This document shows positions 45,836 through 54,800 of a stretch of 64,000 nt of DNA, piece by piece (the stretch's first letter is position 1; each line of letters starts with the position of its first letter). The stretch spans positions 99,741,501 through 99,805,500 of the forward strand of contig JAZBRS010000026.1 in NCBI GenBank assembly GCA_037176725.1, in the 5' to 3' direction. The stretch comes from Posidonia oceanica. Taxonomy: Eukaryota > Streptophyta > Magnoliopsida > Alismatales > Posidoniaceae. Both the position numbers and the translations under genes were made by a program. The notes under the pieces were generated by a model that worked only from the letters and a program-made list of their open reading frames with translations, was not told the origin of the DNA and searched no databases.

Positions 45836-47038
45836 CTAGTCAACCCGGGCCTTCTTCGGCTGCCTGGAGTCAGGGAATAAGGGGCCGCCTGGCGGGACTT
45901 CAGAAATAGGCCAGAGCTCTCGGACTTCAGCTTCATATTCAGGGGTGCATCCTACACCTCTTACAGCTGCAATATCTGTAGATTGGACCCCATGCTGCAT
46001 CAGACTAGCAAGCCTTTTGGTTGGGGCAGTTGTGCTGAGAGGGTAAGCCTGTAGAAGCTCGGGTGCTATACTGTCGATGAAGGCGCCCTGCTGGATGCCG
46101 AACTGGCGCATGACCCTGATTGGATGGTACTCTACGCCTGCTGTGAAGCCTGGAAGAATGATCAGCCGCGTGTCACGCGCGCTGAAGAAGATTGTGAATG
46201 GCTCTGCTGCAGAGGGAATGATGCGCCAGATCACAGCGTCGTCAGTCAGTGCTGACAGCCTCTCGTACTCTTCTTTGACGCTCTTGTCTGTTCTGGTATG
46301 GGCGCTACTGCAGTAGGCTCCGAAGGCGTGCACTTGAGGGCGCAGGAAGTCCATTTCTAAGTGCGCGATCAGCCAGACTTGTATGAGTGCTCCGCAACCG
46401 TGGAAGTGGCGGCAGTGATGAGAAATGCGGTCCAGCCCGCGATAAGTCTCTGCCAAGACAACTGGTGCCAGATCTATATGCTGGGTCACCACAGCTAGTG
46501 CAATCTCTGCGACCTCGATGGCCACTGTCAGTCGGCCATGAGTAAAGATTAGTTCGCCCAGAAAGCGGATGACGAATCCTCGGAGCCACAGCTCATCTCC
46601 GAGGTCAGCACGCTTGTTCAAGATATCATCAAAGTGTGCAAGGCGAAGCATAGGCTCTTGTCCACTGGTGCAGATTAGCTTTTGTTGGCAGGCTTGAGTG
46701 GAGAGTCCAGTCAGTTGGTTCAGGACTCGGAGATATCCGTCGCGCCTCATGAAGACCGGCGGCCCCAAGATCTTTGAAAAGCCGCAGATCCGACGCACCT
46801 CTTCCAGTGTAGGTGTCAGCTCAGTCTTGTTGAAACGGAAGACATGATGCGCCGGCTTCCAGAATCTCGCGACGGCACACAGAAGGTGGCGACTGACCTC
46901 CACATCAGCAGCCTTTAGCAGCTTAGTTGGTATGCCCCACAGGCGCAACTTTTCACAATCTTGTAGAGTGAGCCTGCTGATCCATTCTCGCAGGGTTTCC
47001 GAGCAGTGTGCGGGAGTCAGCAGAGTAGGAAAACCCAT
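45836..47038 (-). CDS. PMD-like protein of element C (intact)
   Basis: A 400-codon ORF between integrase and the 3' UTR, without stops. I start it at the ATG at 47038 (MGFPTLLTP), which aligns with A's start; the frame is open further up to 47173, but that part does not match A or B. Core: ARFWKPAHHVFRFNKTEL, TPTLEEVRRICGF, GPPVFMRRDGY, then WRIIPSAAEPFTIFF, RLIILPGFTAGVEYHPIRVM and the tail PDSRQPKKARVD. The first two fit the plant mobile domain (known in MAIN/MAIL1 host proteins and in transposons). About 80% of residues equal A's by eye, so it has been kept under selection. No membrane segment or signal peptide; KKAR may be a nuclear signal. It is probably made from a spliced or late RNA; its function is unknown. 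Confidence 0.85.
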   Translation of the reverse strand: MGFPTLLTPAHCSETLREWISRLTLQDCEKLRLWGIPTKLLKAADVEVSRHLLCAVARFWKPAHHVFRFNKTELTPTLEEVRRICGFSKILGPPVFMRRDGYLRVLNQLTGLSTQACQQKLICTSGQEPMLRLAHFDDILNKRADLGDELWLRGFVIRFLGELIFTHGRLTVAIEVAEIALAVVTQHIDLAPVVLAETYRGLDRISHHCRHFHGCGALIQVWLIAHLEMDFLRPQVHAFGAYCSSAHTRTDKSVKEEYERLSALTDDAVIWRIIPSAAEPFTIFFSARDTRLIILPGFTAGVEYHPIRVMRQFGIQQGAFIDSIAPELLQAYPLSTTAPTKRLASLMQHGVQSTDIAAVRGVGCTPEYEAEVRELWPISEVPPGGPLFPDSRQPKKARVD

Positions 47039-48618
47039 TGCACTGGTTGCAGAAGACAGGCTGATTGCTGCAAGGCTCGAGGTACCTGCTATCAATAAAC
47101 AGTCAAATCTCGCAGGCATATAATCTTTGACAACAAACAGAAGCTGAGACTGAAAGTGTAGTTCCATATGCATTCAGCAGTTGACAACAGAACACAGCAG
47201 TTAAGCACAAGTGAATAAAGGGAATTGGCAGCAGTCCGGTGAAAAGCGGGGGCGAGGACCGGCAGGGGATGTGGACTGGCGCAGCTTGAGTGTCGTCGAC
47301 GCGCTCTGCTGGGGAGGAGTACTGCCTCAGGGCCTGAGCGTGTTGCAGAGCGGAGAGATTGGCGGAAGGGGAAAGGAAGAAGGAAGATGCAGGTGATGTA
47401 CTTATGAAGATGAGTAGTATGCTTAGATGGATGAGTATGCTTAAGTGGATGGATATGCTTGGGTGGATGGATATGCTTGAGTTGATGCTTGAATGCCCTC
47501 AGCGTACGGAGTGCTTTGGTGCCTGCTGCAGAGGAAGGGAGTGGTCCTTGACTCACTGGGCCCTACTCAGACTCTCGGCTTATTGGTGGCGCTCCGGAAC
47601 AGGTGTTGGCATTATACAGGTGGTGATGTGGTGAGGACAGGCTACTGGCTGCACTCTCAGGACCTACACCTATTCTTTCAGCTCTCTCTTTTTTTGAAAG
47701 GTATCTCCCTCATAGGTATGCAGTCTTTCTCTGCCCCTAGCTGGGAGAAGGTATGTGTTTGCTCTTGGGAGGATGTGGTAGACCCCCTTTTCAGGCTCGA
47801 CATGCTGGGGATCTCTTAGTAAAGTATGGGGGATGACGGTGCCTGTGTTTTTTAGGCTAGCTTTGCCATTTTCTTCTTCTCTTTTTTTTTGTTTTGCTTG
47901 CTTTTTCCCCTTTTTTTTTGTTTTTGTTTTTGTTCTATCTCTTTTCCCCTTTTTTTTTTTTTTTTTTTTTTTTGCTTGATCTTTTTCCTCTTTTTTTTTT
48001 CAGGCTTTTGCTATCTCCATTCTGGTGGCAAAAGAAGGGTGCTTGAATTGTAATGGATTTAGGCTTTGGGTCTGCTGTGTGATGGGTAGAAGGAGCAGGG
48101 TTAGACTGCACACCCCTATTTCTAGGGCCGGCTTCTGTCTTCGTCTTCTGTTCCTTGGAGGTGCCCAAACCTAGATGTCTATTCTCACTTTTTTCAAGCT
48201 CACAACCTAACATTTTTTCTCCCTCAGAGGTGTATGTCCTTGTGAGATTGGGCAGTTCGCCTGTCCTTATTGGTGGTGGCTCCCTCACTCGCTAAGACAT
48301 CTAAGTAGTGCCGGGTGAGGCAGGGTGACTCTTTCCAGAGCAGGCAAGCACTTCCGGTTGTCATCACCGGGCCAAAGATACAATGCTTGAGAGGGTGACG
48401 ATGATGATTTGAAAAGAAAGGGGGCAAGAGCTGAAAGGATGACGATGATGATGATTTAAATAGGGATGTAAGAGTTGAAAGGATGACGATGATGATGATT
48501 TAAATAGGGATGTAAGAGTTGAAAGGATGACGATGATGATTTGAAACAGAGTTGAAGCAAGAAGGCGAGAATGAGAATGCAAGTGGGAGAAGGGCATCTG
48601 CAACGGGGCCGCTTTCGG
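47039..48618 (-). other. Spacer between INT and PMD ORF of element C
   Basis: No gene. Minus-strand order: a minisatellite at 48395-48560 (about 45-bp units with GATGACGATGATGATGATTT on +), T-rich simple sequence on + at 47880-48010, the block conserved with A at 47485-47605, a second weaker match at 47215-47330, and a possible 3' splice site (ATAGCAG|GTA) at 47086-47087. Confidence 0.65.
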
Positions 48619-51600
48619 CTACTGATAGTACTTCTTGAGATAGCAGAGGTTGACGGGCTCAGACTGCTCAATCTGGTCCATATCCTCAAGAGTCACAGCG
48701 CCTCCCGAGAAGATCTGTTTGACCACAAAGGGGCCGCGCCAATTGGGTCGGAATTTCCCTCGACCGTCAGGCAAATGAATGGCGCGCAAGACAAGGTCCC
48801 CTGGCTGAAAGCTTCTGGGCTGGACCTTCTTCAAGAATGCTTTGGCCATCCGCTTCTGATAGCAGTGAGCGTTATGCATGGCTTGCAATCTGCGCTCATC
48901 AATCAAGTTCAGTTGGACGCAGCGGTCTTCGACCCATTCTGCTTCTTCCAACTCAGCTTCCCGCAGGATCCGCAGAGAGGGGATCTCCACTTCAACAGGT
49001 AACACTGCTTCCATGCTGTACACCAGAGAGTACGGGGTGGCTCCTGTAGAGGTCCGTATTGATGTCCTGTACGCCCAGAGTGCGTACGGGAGCTTGTCGT
49101 GCCAATCCTTGTGGATTTCTGCCATTTTCTTCAGAATCTTGACAATGTTCTTGTTTGTAGACTCCACTGCTCCGTTCATCTGTGGCCGATAAGGCGAGGA
49201 TCGATGGTGCTTGATCTTGAGACTTTGCAGGTATTCTTCGATCCTTTTGGCAATAAAGTTTGAGCCGTTATCCGAGATGATAGAGTACGGGACCCCATAC
49301 CGGGCAACAATATTGTTTCTGATAAATTTTTCTGTTGCCGCAGCGGTGACTGTCCTGTAAGAGGCCGCTTCCACCCACTTGGTAAAGTAATCGATCGCTA
49401 CCAGAATGTAACGATGACCATTTGAAGCAGCAGGGTGGATGGCGCCAATGACATCGATCCCCCAGGTGGAGAAAGGCCATGGCGAAGACATGTTGTGCAG
49501 CTGATGTGGAGGGGCCTTGATGAAGTTACCATGAATTTGACAGTTATGGCATCTACGCACGAACCGGCAGTAGTCGGCTTCCATGGTCTGCCAGAAATAT
49601 CCTTGAAGCATGATCTTCTTGGCCAGGAGGACGCCATTCATGTGCGGGCCACAGGTCCCCGCATGCACTTGAAGCATCAGCGTGTCAGCCTCTGACTTGT
49701 TCAGGCAGCGTAGTAGCATCTGATTGTATGACCTTCTGTACAGCTGCCCGGCCCCTAACACATACTTTGATGCCAGACGCGCCAAAGTTCTCTTGTCTGC
49801 TGCCGTGGTATCAGGAGGAAAGTTACCAGACTCCAGGAAAGATTTTATGTCTTGATACCAGGGCTGCCCCTCTGCGGGATCCGCTTCTTCTATGCTCATG
49901 CAGTGTGCAGGCTGTTCAATGCGAGTGACTGATACATCCACACTGCTGTCTTCAGAAATGGTGAGCCAGGATGCCAGAGTTGCTAGTGTGTCTGCATACG
50001 CGTTCTTTGCTCTGTTCAGGTATGTGAAGCGGATGCTCTTGAATTCTTTCATCAACCTCAGCAGGTGTTCGTGATACGGCACAAGCTTGGGATCTTTTGT
50101 CTTCCATTCGCCGTTCACTTGAGAAATTACCAGCATGGCATCGCCGTGCACATGCAGCTTCTGCGCCTCATGCTCGAGGGCGACTTTCAACCCCAGGATG
50201 CATGCTTCGTACTCTGCTTCGTTGTTTGTGCAGGTGAAAGTCAGCTTCCTCGCGAAAGGAGTCATCTGTCCTCGGGGCGCGATCAGCACTGCGCCTACGC
50301 CTCGGCCCTTCTTGTTGACTGCACCATCAAAGTAGAGCTGCCATTCCTCTGCTTCTTCAGGATCTTTCTGCTCAGAGTCCTCCACTGTAAAGAGAATGTC
50401 TTCATCAGGGAACTGTGTCTGGAGGGGTTGGTATTCAGGCAGAGGGAGGTCAGCAAGATGGTCTGCCATTGCTTGACCCTTCATGGATTTCTGTGTGACG
50501 AAGGTGATGTCGTACTGAGACAATAACACCTGCCACTTAGCACATCTGCCCACCATGGCCGGCTTCTGGAAGAGGAATTTGATGGGATCGTGCCGGCATA
50601 AGAGCTGTACTGGGTATGCCATCATGTAGTGCCTCAGCTTCTGTGCAGCCCAGACAAGGGACAAGCAAGTCTTCTCTAGTGTTGTGTACCTGGCTTCACA
50701 TTCATTAAATTTCTTGCTCAGGTAGTAGATGGCGCGCTCCTTCCTACCAGATTCGTCATGCTGGCCCAAGACGGCGCCCATGGAATGCTGCGTGGTAGAA
50801 AGGTAGAGAAGCAAAGGTCTCCCCGGCGTAGGCGGGACCAGGACAGGAGGCTTGATCAGCAGCTGCTTGATCTTGGCAAATGCAGCCTGACACTCCTCGT
50901 TCCAGTGAATCTGCGCATTCTTCTTCAAGAGCTTGAATATGGGTCCACAGATGGGCGTAAGCTGTGCAATGAAGCGACTGATATATTGTAAACGCCCAAG
51001 CAGACTTCTGACTTCCTTTTCAGTTCTAGGGGGTGGCATGTCCACGATGGCTTGCACTTTCAACGGGTCCACTTCAATCCCCCTCTGACTAACAATGTAG
51101 CCAAGCAATTTGCCAGAAGACACCCTGAATACGCACTTCTTGGGATTCAGGCGCAGCTTGTACTTCCGTAGACGGTTAAAGAGCTTTCTGAGACAGGCAA
51201 GATGATCCTCGGGCTCTTTGGTTTTGGCAATCATATCGTCTACATAGACCTCCACTTCTTGGTGCATGAGGTCGTGGAATAGCGCAGTCATGGCCCTTTG
51301 ATAGGTTGCACCAGCATTCTTCAGGCCGAACGGCATGACTTGGTAGCAGAAGACTCCCCAAGGGGTGATGAATGAAGTCTTTTCCATGTCCTCTTCTGCC
51401 ATTTTGATCTGATTGTATCCAGAAAAGCCATCCATGAAGGAGAGCATCTTGTGGCCTGCTGTATTGTCGACTAGGACGTCAATGTGAGGCAATGGAAAGT
51501 CGTCCTTGGGACTCGCCTTGTTCAGGTCCCTGTAGTCGATACAGATCTGGATTCGGCCATCTTTCTTGGGCACAGGTACAATGTTTGCTAGCCATTCAGG

Positions 51601-51843
51601 ATAAAGAACGACCTTCAGAAAGTTGACTCCAAGCTGCTTCATTATCTCTTCTTTGATCATGAGCAGCCACTGCGGTCGCCATCTTCTCAATTTCTGCTTT
51701 ACTGGCTTGGCATCCGGATTTAAGGGCAGATTGTGCACCACTATCTCTATGTCAAGGCCGACCATATCTTCATAACTCCAGGCGAAGACATCCGCATATT
51801 CTTTCAGGAATGCAATGAATTCTGCTCGAACCTGGGTGGACAG
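48619..51843 (-). CDS. pol: pol of element C: RT, RNase H, second RNase H, integrase
   Basis: 1074 codons in frame with gag-PR but behind one TAG. Numbering from the Met at 51765: RT with DYRDLNKASPKDDFPLP and YVDD at residues 174-177 (51246-51235); the first RNase H (about 316-400) has YLS where the catalytic Asp should be; the second, archaeal-type RNase H (475-600) has D480, E518, D542 and D592; integrase has HHCC (H701, H708, C739, C742), a D-D-35-E triad (D771, D832, E868) and the C-terminal GPF module (WRGPFVVKQIF, near 1009-1020), and no chromodomain. All catalytic residues that the family uses are present. The stop at 48619 follows LKKYYQ. Confidence 0.92.
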   Translation of the reverse strand: MSTQVRAEFIAFLKEYADVFAWSYEDMVGLDIEIVVHNLPLNPDAKPVKQKLRRWRPQWLLMIKEEIMKQLGVNFLKVVLYPEWLANIVPVPKKDGRIQICIDYRDLNKASPKDDFPLPHIDVLVDNTAGHKMLSFMDGFSGYNQIKMAEEDMEKTSFITPWGVFCYQVMPFGLKNAGATYQRAMTALFHDLMHQEVEVYVDDMIAKTKEPEDHLACLRKLFNRLRKYKLRLNPKKCVFRVSSGKLLGYIVSQRGIEVDPLKVQAIVDMPPPRTEKEVRSLLGRLQYISRFIAQLTPICGPIFKLLKKNAQIHWNEECQAAFAKIKQLLIKPPVLVPPTPGRPLLLYLSTTQHSMGAVLGQHDESGRKERAIYYLSKKFNECEARYTTLEKTCLSLVWAAQKLRHYMMAYPVQLLCRHDPIKFLFQKPAMVGRCAKWQVLLSQYDITFVTQKSMKGQAMADHLADLPLPEYQPLQTQFPDEDILFTVEDSEQKDPEEAEEWQLYFDGAVNKKGRGVGAVLIAPRGQMTPFARKLTFTCTNNEAEYEACILGLKVALEHEAQKLHVHGDAMLVISQVNGEWKTKDPKLVPYHEHLLRLMKEFKSIRFTYLNRAKNAYADTLATLASWLTISEDSSVDVSVTRIEQPAHCMSIEEADPAEGQPWYQDIKSFLESGNFPPDTTAADKRTLARLASKYVLGAGQLYRRSYNQMLLRCLNKSEADTLMLQVHAGTCGPHMNGVLLAKKIMLQGYFWQTMEADYCRFVRRCHNCQIHGNFIKAPPHQLHNMSSPWPFSTWGIDVIGAIHPAASNGHRYILVAIDYFTKWVEAASYRTVTAAATEKFIRNNIVARYGVPYSIISDNGSNFIAKRIEEYLQSLKIKHHRSSPYRPQMNGAVESTNKNIVKILKKMAEIHKDWHDKLPYALWAYRTSIRTSTGATPYSLVYSMEAVLPVEVEIPSLRILREAELEEAEWVEDRCVQLNLIDERRLQAMHNAHCYQKRMAKAFLKKVQPRSFQPGDLVLRAIHLPDGRGKFRPNWRGPFVVKQIFSGGAVTLEDMDQIEQSEPVNLCYLKKYYQ

Positions 51844-54800
51844 CTAGGCACTGATGCAAACTTCTCTGACTTCCTCAGCTGTGCCGATGTTGACAACCTC
51901 CGTTTCTTCTTCGACATGGAGGTTGGGGCCTTCTAGGTCGTCGTCATAGGGCCGGAACTCGGGCAAAGGTTCATCAGTCTCGTCTGTGCCCGTATCATCC
52001 TCCTCTCCATAGGCAATAAGTTCTGAGAGGATCTCTTTCTCAAAGGAAGGGCTTGTGATGTTGAAAGAGTGCATATGTTCCGCTGCTTGGCCCTGGTGAC
52101 GCTTCAGGATGGTCACGCTCACTCGGGTATTCTTATAGCCTCGGTGCGCGACCTCCATCCCAGCAACTCCTTCTACCGTTTGCTCTGGCCTGACTGGCTC
52201 TGCTGAGTGCTCTGTTGATACTGCTGAGGGCTTAGCTGACTCTACTGCTGATACTGCTGACTGTTCTGCTGCTGAGGCATTCTGCTCTGTTACTGCTGCT
52301 GCATGTACTGCTGATGTTCCTCCCTCTGGGTCTTCTAGTGTGCTTGTGGAGGATATGCCAGACTGGCGACTAATCTGGTTACTGCCGCTCGGTATATTGT
52401 TCAGGTGAGGCATGGGTTGCACAAACCACCTAGACCCGCCTTCTGGTTGAAGAGTGATGAGCTCATCTGGTCTAGGGGAGTCCGGCGCTGCTGAGTCTTC
52501 TAGGACCATAATAGAGGCATGGTCCTCTTGCAGAGGAGGATCCGTGACTATGGCTTTCCCTTTCCTTTCTGCAGCTTGGTGATCTGCCAGGTCATCTGCT
52601 ATCGACTTGAGTTGTTCTTGATAAAGCAACTCTAAGTCGGACATCCAGGAATCGACCTGGGCTTCTATCGCCACTCCTTCTTCTTCGTCTGAGGGGGAGT
52701 CGACGTAGTAGGTGCCGGGGGCCTGCGGCACTGGCCCGGCTGCATGACAGATTGCTGCCCTTGGAATCCGCATGATTTGGTTCACGGGTGCGTCCGATGG
52801 CAGCAACTCTGATGTAGAAGGCCCAAATAGACAGGCTAGCGGTGCTAAGGATGGATAAGCTGCCAGGGTCACAGTTGGAGAATAAGCAGGGGTGCTCTTC
52901 AGAGGGCTCAAGGGCCCGGAGAGTGTAGTGCTCAGTTGGCCTTTTGTATCAGGCCGTAACTGAGAGAGCGCAGCTTCCGACGCCATAGGGTCTTGCCATG
53001 AGAGCTGCTGCTGGTTGTCAGGAGAATGCGAAGCGGACTGCGCCAGCTGCATTCCTGAAGATGATGCTGAGAGAGCGGGCTGAGCCGCGCTGCTGACTGA
53101 GCTGATAGATGGTCCCTCCAGAGATGGGGACAGTGACACTGATGTGGTTGTGACCGTCGGTAGCATGTTTGGTTCTGTCAGAAGGAGTGTCTCTAACTCC
53201 TGCACTGCTGCCTGAACTTGTGATGCAGATGTGGCTGCAAAAGAGTGGGAACTTGCTTGTTCTGCCACAGGGCTTGCTGAGCTGCCTGCTATATCTGCCA
53301 GAGGGAGAGCTGAAAAGACTGACTGTGGGGCTTCTGCTCTGACCACTGTTTCTGCTGAGCTGATTGGGACTGCCTCTGTTGTGCCAGACTGCTCCTTATC
53401 CGAGTAGTAGTCCTCAACGCACACCCAATCCTCTGTCGGCATCGTGGCTTGATCGTTGGTGGATCCCAGAATTCCTGCACTAGTGAAGTTAGTGAGGTCT
53501 CTGGGGATGGCTGGTGCATGGGCTTTGAGCTGGAAGCAGTGATCTTCTTCGAGCTTTGGTTCGTAGCCGAGGCCTTCAGACTTCCTTCGCTCCACTGCTA
53601 CGATCGGCTCCGCGATCCCTTGGCCGTGACGCCCGAGCGGCGTGCCCTTTGTGTAACCCCACCTGTGACATACATTCTCGACCATTCGAAAGGGGTTACT
53701 GTGAACGGCCAAAGAGTTGACACGTTCAAGATCAGGAACGAAGTTAACTGGCTCGCACCGGTTAACACGATAGAGGGCTTCAGAAGTCTCGGGGTCAAAT
53801 GGGATAGATTGCGAAGACACGGGAGAGACTGCTTCGATCCGCTCCTTCTCAAAGTTCTCCGCCATGACGACAATGACATCATCGCCATGACGGTACTTTA
53901 TCATTCGATGGAGGGTCGAAGGAAGGACTTGATGCTTGTGAAGCCAAGGGCGCCCAAGCAGAAGATTGAAGTTAGGCTTCAAGTCGACGACATAAAATTC
54001 TACGTCGAAGACGACCGGACCGATGGCCAGAGGGATAATCAGAATCCCTTGAGCGTCATGGTGGGTGTTGTCAAAAGCAGTCATTCCCTTCACGGCTGGC
54101 GTGATATCCTCGGCTTTGAATCCGAGCTTGATTGCTGTACGCAAGGGGCAGACGTTAAGGCCTGACCCGTTATCAACCAGTGTTAGGGGAATGCGAAAGT
54201 TTTTGAACTGCACCGTGACGAATAGGGGCTGGTTGTGATTAATCCCTGCCGGAGGCAGTTCATCACTCGTAAAAGAGATGACCTGGGGCTCCGCGATTAA
54301 CCCAACCATACTCTCCAAGGCAGAAGGCTCAATGGACTGGGACACACGAGCAGCCTGGAACACACGAAGAAAAGCCTCGCGATGTTCGGCAGAAGTGTGG
54401 ATCAAATCCCAGATGGAGATGTCGGCTTTAACCTTCTTAAGCTGGGAGGTTAGGTCTGCTCTAGGTTGGTCTCTCCTAGCAGCTGGAGGGGTGATTCTAG
54501 CAGGTTCTACAGGGGTAGTGGCAGGAAGCTGGGTTACTACAGGCCGGCTAGGGGCTTGGCTAACTACAGGCTGATCTGGGGCTGGATTTGCTAAGGGTTG
54601 GCCTGAGGATGGGGGTGTAACAGGTCTAGGATGAGTTGGCCTAGTTGCCGGTGCTGGGGGCCTGTAAATCCTCCCCGATCGCGTTACTTCCGCGCACATT
54701 TCTGTGGCGTAGCTGTAAGGGACGCGATGGGTGTCCATGGTCAAGTTAATGACGACTGGAGCATGTGCTGCGAGCACAGGAGGGGTTACAGGGGGACCTA

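Noticed and set aside
45836..47173. PMD ORF of C starting at 47173 (445 codons), and an envelope role
   Set aside because: The extra 45 codons do not align with A or B, and the start at 47038 does. There is no signal peptide, membrane segment or cleavage site, so an envelope is not supported.
51844..51846. TMV-type stop codon readthrough
   Set aside because: The bases after TAG (CTGTCC) do not fit the CARYYA context; a point mutation is simpler.
53449..54165. 238-codon + strand ORF and other ORFs opposite gag-pol of C
   Set aside because: They are antisense shadows of the gag-pol frame; A has no matching antisense ORF.
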